Positions 33,866 through 43,383 of a DNA stretch of 44,460 bases are shown one piece after another; position 1 is the stretch's first letter; each line of letters starts with the position of its first letter. Where the stretch lies: the NCBI GenBank assembly GCA_036703275.1, contig DATNPK010000012.1, positions 1 to 44,460 on the forward strand. Direction: 5' to 3'. Source of the DNA: Coleofasciculaceae cyanobacterium (GTDB lineage: Bacteria > Cyanobacteriota > Cyanobacteriia > Cyanobacteriales > Xenococcaceae). The position numbers were made by a program, and so were the translations under genes. The notes below the pieces were generated by a model. It was given only the letters and a program-made list of their open reading frames with translations, made no database searches and had not been told where the DNA came from.

Positions 33866-34033
33866 ATGAATTCATCAAGCCAATTAAGCATGGAGCAGCA
33901 ATTTAAGTTAAAAGTACTTCAAGAACAAGTACAAAGCTTAAGCAAGGAACAAGCTCAAGAATATTTATTAGAAATGTTTCGCCAAATGATGGTAAAAGAT
34001 AACTTAGTCAAACATCTGCTCAAAAACGCCTAA
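33866..34033 (+). CDS. nblA: Phycobilisome degradation protein NblA
   Basis: A short gene of 55 codons. The protein reads with L-S-M-E-Q-Q-F-K-L-K-V-L-Q-E-Q-V at the start and R-Q-M-M-V-K-D-N-L-V-K-H-L-L-K at the end, the highly conserved NblA pattern (L-x-M-E-Q-E-F ... R-Q-M-M-V-K-D-N). NblA is the small adaptor that triggers phycobilisome breakdown under nitrogen or sulfur starvation by linking phycobiliprotein to Clp protease. AAGGAG (33852-33857) lies eight bases before the ATG. It is monocistronic here, divergent from the lyase and cpcG genes. Its induction cannot be confirmed from sequence. Confidence 0.95.
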   Translation: MNSSSQLSMEQQFKLKVLQEQVQSLSKEQAQEYLLEMFRQMMVKDNLVKHLLKNA

Positions 34034-34490
34034 GACTTACAGACTATATGTTATCAATGTAATTAAGCTTAATTATATATGTAGTGCGAAGTTATTTAGC
34101 TCAAACACAGAAGTTATCCAAACAGAATAACTTGTTGATGATTGAAGGATTCTAGTACTTGGGAACGTCACGAATCAATTTACTTCAAAGCTTCGCACTT
34201 ACAGCGATTTAGCTACGATCTTTAAATTAAAGCCAGGAGTTGAAAGCTCACCAGCAATTTCATTATCAAATTGATAGATATTTCGATAGCCAAAACCAGG
34301 TTTCGCTCCTAAAGTTCAATATGTATATTAGTAAGGAATTATTGATAATTCGCAACTATAATTAGCAATAGCTTACAAAATCCAGAGCAATTGTTAAAGA
34401 ATAATTCATTTATTAGTTTACTAGCAGTAATTTAGAAACATTACCTTTTAAAATAGGTAAAGTAGTAAGTAATTGTACTAGGTGATATTG
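34034..34490. other. Intergenic region after nblA with inverted repeats
   Basis: This 457-base region has no ORF. AGTGCGAAG (34083-34091) is the complement of 34191-34199, 99 bases apart. Inside lies AAGTTAT/ATAACTT (34111-34117 and 34127-34133). These could fold into one long RNA structure downstream of nblA (terminator, 3' UTR or sRNA). The right part must contain the promoter of the LuxR-type gene. Confidence 0.5.
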
Positions 34491-34781
34491 ATGGAAGCTG
34501 AGCAACTTAGTCATGAAGCACTGTTGTCAACGCGAGAGTTAGAAATTGTTGAACTGGTAGTAACTGGCTTGAGTAATCATAAAATTGCTCATCGACTAGA
34601 GATCAGTAAAAGAACTGTTGATAATCACATCAGCAATATTTTGAAAAAAACTGGGGCAATCAATCGCGTTGAATTAGTGCGCTGGTCTTTGCAATGGGGT
34701 AAAGCCTGTTTGGATAATGTTAACTGCTGTTATTTACCAAATAGCAGTCAGACTGTAAATCACAATGAAGTGCTGTCCTAA
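34491..34781 (+). CDS. pedR: Small LuxR-type regulator, PedR-like
   Basis: A protein of 96 residues that is almost only a LuxR/GerE helix-turn-helix: LSTRELEIVELVVTGLSNHKIAHRLEISKRTVDNHISNILKKTGAINRVELVRW. The C-terminus WGKACLDNVNCC has three cysteines; with ATG 34491 as start the last is residue 80, the position of the redox-active cysteine of PedR, the thioredoxin-linked regulator of photosynthetic gene expression. This makes PedR likely, not proven. The GTG at 34482 would add three residues and break that numbering. Its last 17 bases overlap the start of the lipoprotein gene, so both are translationally coupled. Confidence 0.75.
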   Translation: MEAEQLSHEALLSTRELEIVELVVTGLSNHKIAHRLEISKRTVDNHISNILKKTGAINRVELVRWSLQWGKACLDNVNCCYLPNSSQTVNHNEVLS

Positions 34782-35325
34782 ACTGCATTTCCTTAAGTTA
34801 ATTTTGATGGCGATCGCTTTTGGTCTAGGTAGTTGTCAAACTTCTAGATACATTACTCCGCCGACACAAAATATTAACGCCACGTTAAATTCTATTGCAG
34901 CCGAAGCAGACTCGCATTTTTCTTATGATGGTCGTTATCTAATATACACTAGCGATCGCCAATCTAAGCGAAGCGTATATCTCTACGATTTGCAACGCCG
35001 ACGTTTAATTACGCTTCCTGGATTGAATCAACCAGGCAGTATGCAGTCTCAGGCAGATATAAGTGCTGATGGACGCTATATAGTTTATGTGTCGGAGCAA
35101 TTGGGTAAATCTGATATTTTTTTATATGAGCGCTTGACGGCCAAAAGCCAAAATCTGACTAGAAATTTTATTGGAGAAGTTCGTCAACCAAGTATTAGCG
35201 GGAATGGACGCTTTATTTCGTTTGAAGGAAATCGCTCAGGGCAATGGGATATTGAAATTTATGATCGAGGTTTAGGAATTGATCTTTCTACACCTCAAAA
35301 TTTTCTTAATCCCCAGCAACCATAA
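34765..35325 (+). CDS. TolB/PD40-type beta-propeller lipoprotein
   Basis: The protein has 186 residues with a lipoprotein signal (LMAIAFGLGSC-QTS; cysteine near residue 24). The mature part contains three PD40/WD40-like units: F-S-Y-D-G-R-Y-L-I-Y-T-S-D-R, I-S-A-D-G-R-Y-I-V-Y-V-S-E-Q and I-S-G-N-G-R-F-I-S-F-E-G-N-R. It is about half a TolB propeller, so it would need to multimerise or is an incomplete blade set. The role is unknown; related proteins bind partners at the cell envelope. It overlaps the PedR-like gene by 17 bases; ATG 34765 is the only start giving the lipobox. Confidence 0.8.
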   Translation: MKCCPKLHFLKLILMAIAFGLGSCQTSRYITPPTQNINATLNSIAAEADSHFSYDGRYLIYTSDRQSKRSVYLYDLQRRRLITLPGLNQPGSMQSQADISADGRYIVYVSEQLGKSDIFLYERLTAKSQNLTRNFIGEVRQPSISGNGRFISFEGNRSGQWDIEIYDRGLGIDLSTPQNFLNPQQP

Positions 35326-35842
35326 ATTTGATTTTAACTATAACCAGTAGAACTAAATAAATGTGCTAATGATATCAAGTACGGACAATTGGTTGAAAAA
35401 GAAAGTTGGTTGCAATAGAAAAAAACTTATTACTTATTACTTACTGCTTTTTATTCAACACCATTGATTCGTTATTGACTAATCGTCTATTAATTTAATC
35501 CGTTAAAATAAGTGTTGAATTCGGTTTATTTGGTAGTTTATATTTAACTTTTAATCAAAACTTTATATTGCTAAATAATTTAGTTTTCAAAGTATCTAAC
35601 ATTAATCAACCAATTTTTTCACCAACAAATTAGCTCAATTAACTATCCAAAAAGATTATTTGAATTGATGAGTCGATTTAATATTTGAGTTGGTTAACTA
35701 AAGAAAAGCAAAAACGTGCTTTTAAGAATTATTGTGTTGTAAACTAGGCTGGCGACCAAAATTCCTGTTATTATTTTTTTTCTGAGTCGCTAAGATGCCG
35801 CTATCTGAAACAAATCCAGTATAATCAAGAGCAGAAATAGTA
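35326..35842. other. Intergenic region before pyk with heptad repeat
   Basis: This 517-base AT-rich region has a CTTATTA repeat at 35426-35446 and a TATAAT (35820-35825) 17 bases before the pyk ATG without a good -35. A minus-strand 70-codon frame at 35722-35934 runs into pyk and is only a shadow. Confidence 0.5.
35426..35446. repeat. CTTATTA heptad repeat, three units
   Basis: CTTATTA, CTTATTA, CTTACTG in tandem. It is a different unit from the AGCTAAT family, with the same seven-base period. Confidence 0.7.
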
Positions 35843-37600
35843 ATGCCATCGCCAAATAACCCGCGTCGGACAAAAATTGTTGCCACAGTAGGGCCAGCTA
35901 CACTGAAACCCGATACTCTACGCCAATTGATCAAGGCTGGAGCAACTACCTTGAGGATAAATTTTTCTCATGGTACGCAACAAGACCATCAAAAGGCGAT
36001 TCGTTTAATTAGACAGACTGCTTTTGAATTAGATCAGCCAGTTGGTATTTTGCAGGATTTGCAAGGACCAAAAATTCGCTTGGGCAAGTTTGCCGAAGGA
36101 AAAATTAGGCTGGAAAAAGGCGATCCTTATATTCTTACTAGTCGCCAAGTTGAATGTAACCAAGACATCGGTTATATCAGCTACACCAAGCTGGCTCAAG
36201 AAGTGCCAGAAAAAGCGACGATCTTGCTAGATGATGGCAAGGTAGAAATGAAGGTAGAAAGAATAGATCGAGCTAATCAAGATCTTCACTGTAGAGTCGT
36301 GGTTGGCGGAGATCTTTCTAGCAATAAAGGAGTCAACTTTCCTGGTGTTTGTCTATCGGTCAAAGCACTAACGCAAAAAGATCGCGAAGATCTAATGTTT
36401 GGTTTAGACCAAGGTGTCGACTGGATTGCTCTGAGTTTTGTACGCAATCCACAAGATATTTTAGAAATTAAAGACTTAATTTCTAGTGCTGGTAAATCCA
36501 TTCCCATAATCGCGAAGATTGAAAAGCATGAGGCGATCGAACAGATGGATGCTATTCTTTCTCTTTGTGATGGAGTAATGGTAGCGAGAGGGGATCTAGG
36601 AGTAGAGCTGCCTGCCGAAGACGTACCAATTTTACAAAAACGCCTAATTGCTACGGCTAATCGATTGGGCATACCAATTATCACAGCAACTCAAATGCTA
36701 GACAGTATGGTTAATAACCCTCGACCAACTCGCGCCGAAGTCTCTGATGTTGCTAACGCTATTTTGGATGGTACAGATGCGGTAATGCTATCTAATGAAA
36801 CTGCGGTTGGTAATTATCCTGTAGAAGCAGTAGAAATTATGGCGACGATCGCCTGTCGGATCGAGCAGGAACAGCAAACTAATAATTTCAAACGAACTAA
36901 ACGTTCGATTACCCACGCAATATCTGCTGCGGTGGGTCAAATTGCCTCTCAGCTAGACGCAGCAGCAATTATGACCTTGACTAAGACTGGGGCGACGGCT
37001 CGCAACGTCTCTAAATTTAGACCTAAAACGCCAATTTTAGCGATTACGCCTCACGTTTATGTGTCCCGTAGGTTACAGCTAGTTTGGGGAGTAAAGCCTC
37101 TGCTGGTTTTGGATCTCTCTTCAGCAACTCAAACCTTCCAAGCAGCAATCAATGTGGCACAAGAAAAAAATTGGCTGTCAGCAGGAGATCTAGTTGTGAT
37201 GACCGCGGGGACACTTCAGGGTGTAGCTGGTTCAACCGATCTGATTAAAGTTGAATTAGTCAAGGCGGTTTTAGGCGAAGGTTCAGGAATCGGACAGGGA
37301 GCTATTAGCGGTAGAGCAAGAGTAGCCAATACTGCTAAAGATATTCATGACTTTAACCCTGGGGAAATTTTAGTCACTCCTTCGACTAATGCTCAATTTG
37401 TGGATATTATTCGCCAAGCATCAGGCATTATTACTGAAGAAGACAACCTGACTAGCCATGCCGCGGTTATTGGTTTGCGTCTCGGTATTCCTGTAATCGT
37501 TGGCTTTAAAAACGCGACTGAGATAATTCGAGAAGGAGCAATTTTAACCGTAGATGCCAAACGCGGAGTAGTTTATTCTGGTACAGTTAGTCACAGATAA
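35843..37600 (+). CDS. pyk: Pyruvate kinase with extra C-terminal domain
   Basis: The protein has 585 residues. The catalytic TIM barrel begins at RRTKIVATVGPA; RINFSHG, the substrate motif IAKIEKHEAIEQMD, MVARGDLGVELP and TATQMLDSM are all present. After the regulatory domain follows an extra C-terminal part of about 100 residues (QGAISGRARVA ... EEDNLTSHAAVIGLRLGIPVIVG) related to the phosphohistidine domain of PEP-using enzymes, with T-S-H-A-A. This tail is known in Bacillus and cyanobacteria. It converts PEP and ADP to pyruvate and ATP. Convergent with the response regulator, 18 bases apart. Confidence 0.96.
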   Translation: MPSPNNPRRTKIVATVGPATLKPDTLRQLIKAGATTLRINFSHGTQQDHQKAIRLIRQTAFELDQPVGILQDLQGPKIRLGKFAEGKIRLEKGDPYILTSRQVECNQDIGYISYTKLAQEVPEKATILLDDGKVEMKVERIDRANQDLHCRVVVGGDLSSNKGVNFPGVCLSVKALTQKDREDLMFGLDQGVDWIALSFVRNPQDILEIKDLISSAGKSIPIIAKIEKHEAIEQMDAILSLCDGVMVARGDLGVELPAEDVPILQKRLIATANRLGIPIITATQMLDSMVNNPRPTRAEVSDVANAILDGTDAVMLSNETAVGNYPVEAVEIMATIACRIEQEQQTNNFKRTKRSITHAISAAVGQIASQLDAAAIMTLTKTGATARNVSKFRPKTPILAITPHVYVSRRLQLVWGVKPLLVLDLSSATQTFQAAINVAQEKNWLSAGDLVVMTAGTLQGVAGSTDLIKVELVKAVLGEGSGIGQGAISGRARVANTAKDIHDFNPGEILVTPSTNAQFVDIIRQASGIITEEDNLTSHAAVIGLRLGIPVIVGFKNATEIIREGAILTVDAKRGVVYSGTVSHR

Positions 37601-37605
37601 GCCTT

Positions 37606-37625
37606 AAGCTAAACTAAGCTAAACT
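37606..37625. repeat. 10-bp direct repeat at the pyk/regulator junction
   Basis: AAGCTAAACT occurs twice in tandem between the convergent genes, overlapping the stop codon of the response regulator gene (37619-37621). Confidence 0.7.
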
Positions 37626-38308
37626 AAATGGTATTCCATCGCATAGCGAATTAGCTCAATACGATTGTTTCGCTCTGACTTGCGTAATAAGCTGCTGACA
37701 TATTTCTCGATAGTACGGTGGGACAGATGCAGCCGGTGACCAATTTCTATATTGGAACGTCCTTTCATTAATAGTTCGAGGACTTCTTGTTCTCGCTGAG
37801 TTAGTTCCAGCTTGTTAGACAATTCTTGCTGACTAATATCAACTGCTGCATTCCATGATTCTAAGGACTCGTGGGGCGTAGTTTCGGTCTGCTCAAGGCG
37901 ATCGCTTTGCGAAAATCTTAGTTCGGAGTGGATCATTTGCGATCGCTCTAACAAATTGCGAATAATTGCCTCCAATTCCCTCATTTCAAAAGGTTTAGGT
38001 AAATACATATCGCATCCAGCCTGATACCCACGAATGCGCTCTGTGGTCGCACTACGCTCGCTTAACAGAATCACTGGCAACAAACGATATTGAGGCAATT
38101 TACGAATACTTTTAATCAATTCATAGCCATCTTTATGAGGCATTTTGATATCAGAAATTAGCAGATGAGGATGGTATTTTCCTACCATTGATAGAGCTTG
38201 TTGACCATTCTCTGCGACAATAACCGAATATCCATTTAATTCTAAATGATCCCTAACAAACAAGCGAATTGCTGGATCGTCTTCAGCAACCAAAATTAAT
38301 AAAGACAT
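37619..38308 (-). CDS. LuxR-type (NarL-family) response regulator, Ycf29-like
   Basis: The protein has 229 residues: receiver domain (VAEDDPAIR; Asp53 in LLISDIKMPHKDGYEL; Lys in YLPKPF), linker (about 122-165) and LuxR helix-turn-helix (LTQREQEVLELLMKGRSNIEIGHRLHLSHRTIEKYVSSLLRKS). The motifs ERIRGYQAGCDMYLPKPFEMRELEAIIRNLLER are those of Ycf29, a regulator in plastids and cyanobacteria; paralogues exist, so I leave the symbol open. It is expected to bind DNA when phosphorylated by an unlinked kinase. ATG 38308 is clear. Confidence 0.88.
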   Translation of the reverse strand: MSLLILVAEDDPAIRLFVRDHLELNGYSVIVAENGQQALSMVGKYHPHLLISDIKMPHKDGYELIKSIRKLPQYRLLPVILLSERSATTERIRGYQAGCDMYLPKPFEMRELEAIIRNLLERSQMIHSELRFSQSDRLEQTETTPHESLESWNAAVDISQQELSNKLELTQREQEVLELLMKGRSNIEIGHRLHLSHRTIEKYVSSLLRKSERNNRIELIRYAMEYHLV

Positions 38309-38554
38309 TGGCTTTAAGCGTTATTTTCTGCCTATTTATTTTTATTTTATCTTTTATTTCCTTGCATATTAATATTATCTTTAGATTTGACTCTAAGGAA
38401 AATTTTTGTCTTATGTCAAGAGTCTATTATTTATTTAAACCAGTAGGAAAGGGAAAGAAAAACCACAATGACAGTGATAGTTCTTGGAGTAAGTATTAGA
38501 TAAACCTACTAAATATTTCCCTGTCCTACATTGATGGATGTTTTTCAGGCTTAT

Positions 38555-40141
38555 TTACTGCCAAGAAACCCTAATCGTATCTGGCTTGCCAATATTGCCC
38601 TGAACCACAATACCGCGCTCGTTGGCGTAGAGGTGTCGCACAATTTGGTAAATGGTTTCTATCTCATTGTTTACCTTAGCTCGATCTGCCAATTCTGCCA
38701 GAGATATGGGATAAGAAGTTTCTCTTAAAGTATTCACTACCTTTTTTTGAATCTCTAGAACTGAAGCTGCTGCTTTTTTCCCTGCTTCTACCCCTGGCTG
38801 GTGATAAGCGTTGATATTAACTAAAGACGCATAAATGCTAACTCCTCGTTCATAAAGAGCAATCAAAGCACCTACTATACGCTCATTAACCTTAGGAATG
38901 GTAATCGTAATAGAATCTCGCTGTTTATCATTTAGTGCAGTACGAGTGCCTAATAAAAATCCTTTGAGGTAGTCACCAGAAGTTGTGTCAGGCTCAATTT
39001 CCACATATTCCCCTGTTCGATCCTCTAGTACTTCAATAAAGGTCAAAAAGAAATTATTAACCCCTTCTCTTAACTGTTGGACGTAGGCGTGTTGATCCGT
39101 AGAGCCTTTATTACCATAAACAGCAATACCCTGACTAACCACATTACCATCGAGATCTTTTTCCTTGCCCAAAGATTCCATAATCAGCTGCTGGAGATAA
39201 CGACTAAACAGCAACAGACTATCTTTGTAGGGTAAAATTACCATATCCTTTTCGCCTCTACCATGTCCTGCACAATACCAAGCCATTGCCAGGAGTGCAG
39301 CAGGATTCTCTTTAAGACTATGCTTGCGAGTTAAGGCATCCATCGCTTTTGCGCCTTCGAGCATTGCCTTGATGTCTATTCCCTGAAGTGCAGCAGCCAC
39401 TAATCCTACAGGAGATAATTCGGAAGTGCGTCCTCCAACCCAATCTCGCATCGGAAAAATAGCCAGCCAGCCTTCTCGTTCAGCGATCGCCTCTAACTTA
39501 CTGCTTTTCCCTGTGATGGCAAAGGCATGAGACGCAAAATCTAGATGATGATCCTGATATACTTTTTTGACCTCTAGCATTCCGTTACGAGTTTCTGGCG
39601 TACCACCCGACTTAGAAATAACCGAGACGAGAGTTGTTGCCAAGCGATCGCCAATCCTGGCAATAATTTTATCAATCCCCGCCGGGTCAGTATTATCAAT
39701 AAAATGAATTTTGAGAGGAGGTTGGTTAGGTGCTAAAGCCTGAGCCACAAATTGAGGACCCAAAGCCGATCCACCAATCCCAATCGAGAGAATATCAGTA
39801 AACTTGCTACCATTGGGAGGATGAATTTCGCCACTATGTATTTTTTGCTGAAAGTCAATTACGCTGTTGTTAGTGTCGATAATATCCTGTCTGAGTTCGG
39901 CAGTTGGAGCAAGATCGGGATCGCGCAGCCAGTAATGACCTACCATGCGATTTTCATCGGGATTGGCGATCGCTCCAGCTTCCAAAGCTTCAATATCTTT
40001 AAATGCTTTGTCAAATTTTGGTTTTAGCTGTTCTATCTGAGCATCACTAAAGCTGATACGACTAATATCTAAGTAAATTCCTAAATCTTCGGTGTAATAA
40101 AGCCAGTCTTGATAGCGTTGCCAAAGTGTAAGATTGTCCAT
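38555..40141 (-). CDS. pgi: Glucose-6-phosphate isomerase
   Basis: The protein has 528 residues. Sugar-isomerase motifs are visible: [28 protein letters not shown], the [19 protein letters not shown] segment, [12 protein letters not shown] and the C-terminal [17 protein letters not shown] with catalytic Lys. It interconverts glucose 6-phosphate and fructose 6-phosphate. It is a usual cyanobacterial length. ATG 40141 fits. It probably has its own promoter (146 bases from the next upstream gene). Confidence 0.96.
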   Translation of the reverse strand: MDNLTLWQRYQDWLYYTEDLGIYLDISRISFSDAQIEQLKPKFDKAFKDIEALEAGAIANPDENRMVGHYWLRDPDLAPTAELRQDIIDTNNSVIDFQQKIHSGEIHPPNGSKFTDILSIGIGGSALGPQFVAQALAPNQPPLKIHFIDNTDPAGIDKIIARIGDRLATTLVSVISKSGGTPETRNGMLEVKKVYQDHHLDFASHAFAITGKSSKLEAIAEREGWLAIFPMRDWVGGRTSELSPVGLVAAALQGIDIKAMLEGAKAMDALTRKHSLKENPAALLAMAWYCAGHGRGEKDMVILPYKDSLLLFSRYLQQLIMESLGKEKDLDGNVVSQGIAVYGNKGSTDQHAYVQQLREGVNNFFLTFIEVLEDRTGEYVEIEPDTTSGDYLKGFLLGTRTALNDKQRDSITITIPKVNERIVGALIALYERGVSIYASLVNINAYHQPGVEAGKKAAASVLEIQKKVVNTLRETSYPISLAELADRAKVNNEIETIYQIVRHLYANERGIVVQGNIGKPDTIRVSWQ

Positions 40142-40287
40142 AAGTTTTTTATGTCAGCGCGAATTCTACCTGTAAGTGTAGTAGAACCCTCTGCGCTTTA
40201 AACCGCGTTTTAGATTTTCTCTATGTCAGTCGATCTGAGTTTGAGTTGAGATGATCGAATAGTTGGACTTGAATTCCCATGAGTTTC

Positions 40288-42120
40288 TTATAAGTTTTGA
40301 TTGCTGGTGGTAAACCATTCTTCAATTCCTTGGGCTAAAGTTTCTGCTAGCTTTTGTTGTTCTTGTTCATTAGTAATCCATTCAAACTCTTCAGGATTAA
40401 TCATAAACCCCAACTCTAATAAAATAGACGGTGCAGTATGGGGACGAGTTAAAGCTAAATTATTCCAAAAAATACCTGCGTCAGGACGATCTAGCTTTGA
40501 CACTAAATAGTTGTGTAAAAACATTGCGGGTGCATGAGCCTGAGTATTGTACCAAAAAGTACTTATTCCTTGAGTGTTTTCAGCATCTCCACTATCTGGT
40601 AAAGCATTATAGTGAATCGAAATAGCTAAATCTGGCTCAATTTTGTCGATCATTGTCACTCTTTTTTCAAGAGACACATCTATATCTTCTTCTCTAGTTA
40701 AATAGACTTTTGCTCCTAATTCGGTTAATTCTGCTTTGACCAATTTTGAGATTAGTAAATTAATCTCTTTTTCAGGATACCCAGTTGGTCCTTTTGAGCC
40801 TGATTCTTCACCCCCATGTCCAGGATCTAACAGTATTTTGACGTTACTCAAAGGTCGATCTTCATTAAGATTATCAAATTCAATCAAATCATTTTCCGAC
40901 GCAGCGTTAGTAAGCGACCATATATTAGGAGGATGGCGCAGAGAAAAAATTAAATTGGTATTTTCATAGCGCAAATTGTAGCCCCACTGTTGTTGATGAT
41001 GAAGTTCAAAAGTATAGTCAATCTGGGTTGATGACACTTGTTGCCAATCAAGACGTTTAATCATGGGATCGGTATCTAAACGAATGATATCAGTTTGAGC
41101 TGTGGTGTTATGCAGAGTCAAAGTAATACTATCGTCTTTTTGTTTTACCTCTACAGGCACAGGCATCTGTAGGGGAAAGATAATCTCCGTAGCCGATTCT
41201 AGTTGTCTAGAAGCAATTCCCCGAATTATGGACTGAGGCGGAATATTGTCTAGTAACGGTTTAGTTTCTTCTATTTTAATCCATGCACCGTAATCAAGCC
41301 TAAACCAGTCACCCTCTTTTCCTGTAACTCTAGCTTTTGTACCTTTGGGTAGAGGAGTTAAACGAGAATGATCGGTACTTGCTCCCGTCCTCGCTACCCC
41401 TTCATCAGCAATAACTTCCACTACTTGAATATCTTTAGGTGAGAGAATTTCAATTTCTCCTGTTCCTACTTTAGTTATGGTTTGATTATCTTGTTCTAGC
41501 TCAAAAATAGGCTTGCCATAGTTAAGAGGAAGATCGAGTGTAGTGCATCCTTGATACTGACCTTTAATTATCTGGCGATCGCCTATAGCTTCTGATGTTA
41601 GCACCGCAGAATTGGGAGGTAGTTCAACAGATTTTACTAAAGGCAAAAGTAAAATCTCATTTTTACCTATGCGCGCTGAAACTTTAGCATTTGGGCGAGC
41701 TACCGCGCCAAAGCAGAGTGGTTCGTTAGGTAAACGAGCAATATCTACGGCTGGGGTTAAGGAATCTGGCGCAAAAACCAATCTATCAGGAACTTCTGGC
41801 TGATTAATAATCCGAGTAACCTTAACTTTTCGTACTCGATCCTGGTGACGGATTACAAAAATATTTTCTCCCATTTTTAAAGCAAGACTAGGAGCAAAAT
41901 GCCCTGAAGTGCTGCGATTTTTGATCGGCTTGCCGTTGATTAAAACTGGCTCTTGAGGCGATGCCGTACCGATAAAAAAAATTTTCTCGGCGACAGTTTG
42001 GTGTTCTGAAGGTGGATAAACAATTAATAAAGGCGACTGCGTTTGTGCAGATAAGGAGGTTGCCATCATCCCACCTACTAGCAAAATACTAGCTAAAGCT
42101 GCCAGACCGAGAAATTTCAT
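40288..42120 (-). CDS. N-Acetylmuramoyl-L-alanine amidase (Amidase_3) with N-terminal envelope domains
   Basis: The protein has 610 residues. A signal peptide (MKFLGLAALASILLVGGMMATSLSA-Q) is followed by a beta-rich part (about 30-110), an SH3-like part (about 225-290, ARTGASTDHSRLTPLPKGTKARVTGKEGDWFRLDYG) and the C-terminal zinc amidase: ILLDPGHGGEESG (His), PEKEINLLIS (Glu), SIHYNALPD (His) and LLELGFMIN (catalytic Glu). It cleaves peptidoglycan between MurNAc and L-Ala in the periplasm. FutA ends 20 bases upstream, so the two share a transcript, although their roles differ. The start ATG 42120 is supported by the signal peptide. Confidence 0.93.
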   Translation of the reverse strand: MKFLGLAALASILLVGGMMATSLSAQTQSPLLIVYPPSEHQTVAEKIFFIGTASPQEPVLINGKPIKNRSTSGHFAPSLALKMGENIFVIRHQDRVRKVKVTRIINQPEVPDRLVFAPDSLTPAVDIARLPNEPLCFGAVARPNAKVSARIGKNEILLLPLVKSVELPPNSAVLTSEAIGDRQIIKGQYQGCTTLDLPLNYGKPIFELEQDNQTITKVGTGEIEILSPKDIQVVEVIADEGVARTGASTDHSRLTPLPKGTKARVTGKEGDWFRLDYGAWIKIEETKPLLDNIPPQSIIRGIASRQLESATEIIFPLQMPVPVEVKQKDDSITLTLHNTTAQTDIIRLDTDPMIKRLDWQQVSSTQIDYTFELHHQQQWGYNLRYENTNLIFSLRHPPNIWSLTNAASENDLIEFDNLNEDRPLSNVKILLDPGHGGEESGSKGPTGYPEKEINLLISKLVKAELTELGAKVYLTREEDIDVSLEKRVTMIDKIEPDLAISIHYNALPDSGDAENTQGISTFWYNTQAHAPAMFLHNYLVSKLDRPDAGIFWNNLALTRPHTAPSILLELGFMINPEEFEWITNEQEQQKLAETLAQGIEEWFTTSNQNL

Positions 42121-42140
42121 ATGTTTACTTAAAAATCAGA

Positions 42141-43211
42141 TTATTTCCATCCTGAGCGATCCATAATTTTAACCGCAGCAGCATTATTTTTACCGTAAGC
42201 AGAAACGTTAGTAGTATCGTTTTTGAATTCGCCAAAACTTTCTACCACAGGGTTTAAAGGAGTGCCTTCGACCACAGGATATTCGTTATTCCCTAAAGCA
42301 AAAAATTCTTGGGCTTCAGGACTAGCAAGATATTCTAAAAATGCGATCGCATTCTCTTTGTTAGGAGCATTTTTGAGTAAACCTGCGCCACTAATGTTAA
42401 CGTGCGCTCCTCGATCTTCTTGGTTAGGGAAAAAGATGCCAACTTGTTCAAATACTTCAGGATTGTCTTCGTATCTGGCAAGATAATAAGTGTTGGCTAA
42501 GGTAAGGTCTGCTACTCCTGCTGCAACATCTTCAATTTGAGAAGTGTCGTTACCTTGAGGAGAACGGGCAAAATTACTTACTAAACCATTTATCCACTCT
42601 GCTGTTGCCTCCTCTCCTTTTTCCTCAATCATTCCTGCTACTAAAGATTGATTGTAGATATTGTCCGAAGAACGAATAATGAACTTTCCCTTCCATTTTG
42701 GATCGGCTAAATCTTCATAAGTAGAAAGCTGACTCGGATCTACCTTGTCTTTGTTATAAACAATTACCCGCGCTCGTTTACTGTAACCAAACCAAAGGTT
42801 ATTCGGATCTTGCAAATTAGTAGGTATTTTTTCTTCTAATATTGTCGACTCTACAGGAGCAAAAATTCCTGCTTGAGCAGCACGCCATAAACGTCCTGCA
42901 TCTACGGTTATCAAAATGTCTGCGGGGCTATTCGTACCTTCACTTCTAATTCTTTCGATTAACTCATCATCCTTTCCTTCAATTAAGTTGACTTTAATCC
43001 CTGTTTGTTCGGTAAAACCGTCATAAAGCTGTTCGTCAGTATTGTAATGGCGAGAAGAATAAATATTTACCTGTCCGCTTTGGGTAGCTGCTTCGGATGG
43101 CTGCTCTTCTTGAGATTGATTTCCTGGTGTTTGATTACAGGCAACAATTAAGGCTGCGGTGCTGATACTAAGAAAAAAACGTCGGGAAAATTTACTTATC
43201 TGATTAGTCAT
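42141..43211 (-). CDS. futA: Iron(III) ABC transporter substrate-binding protein FutA
   Basis: A binding protein of about 356 residues. The N-terminus has a twin-arginine-like SRRFFLS and a lipobox ALIVAC; the mature part starts GQVNIYSSRHYNTDEQLYDGF, the FutA pattern with a His and Tyr that bind iron, and continues with ANTYYLARYEDNPEVF (further Tyr ligands). It captures Fe(III) in the periplasm for FutB/FutC, which are not in the window. I prefer ATG 43211 (M-T-N-Q-I-S-K-F-S-R-R); ATG 43226 adds five residues. I did not find a good Fur box upstream. It leads a likely transcript with the amidase gene. Confidence 0.93.
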   Translation of the reverse strand: MTNQISKFSRRFFLSISTAALIVACNQTPGNQSQEEQPSEAATQSGQVNIYSSRHYNTDEQLYDGFTEQTGIKVNLIEGKDDELIERIRSEGTNSPADILITVDAGRLWRAAQAGIFAPVESTILEEKIPTNLQDPNNLWFGYSKRARVIVYNKDKVDPSQLSTYEDLADPKWKGKFIIRSSDNIYNQSLVAGMIEEKGEEATAEWINGLVSNFARSPQGNDTSQIEDVAAGVADLTLANTYYLARYEDNPEVFEQVGIFFPNQEDRGAHVNISGAGLLKNAPNKENAIAFLEYLASPEAQEFFALGNNEYPVVEGTPLNPVVESFGEFKNDTTNVSAYGKNNAAAVKIMDRSGWK

Positions 43212-43383
43212 AAAAATTTCTGGCAACTATACCATTAAAAATATTTAAGAATTTCCATCATACAGTTTTTGCTATTAATTCTTAATAAGCTTGTTTATTG
43301 CTTTGATAGTTAATCGAAATTAAATAATTTTGACTGGGTGAAAAACAAGAATTAATAGAACTGAATTAAATGATTAAGTCTTT

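Noticed and set aside
35722-35934. 70-codon minus-strand frame before pyk
   Set aside because: It overlaps the pyk start in antisense and has no features.
43212-43383. Fur box upstream of futA
   Set aside because: AT-rich, but no adequate match to the 19-base inverted Fur consensus on reading both strands.
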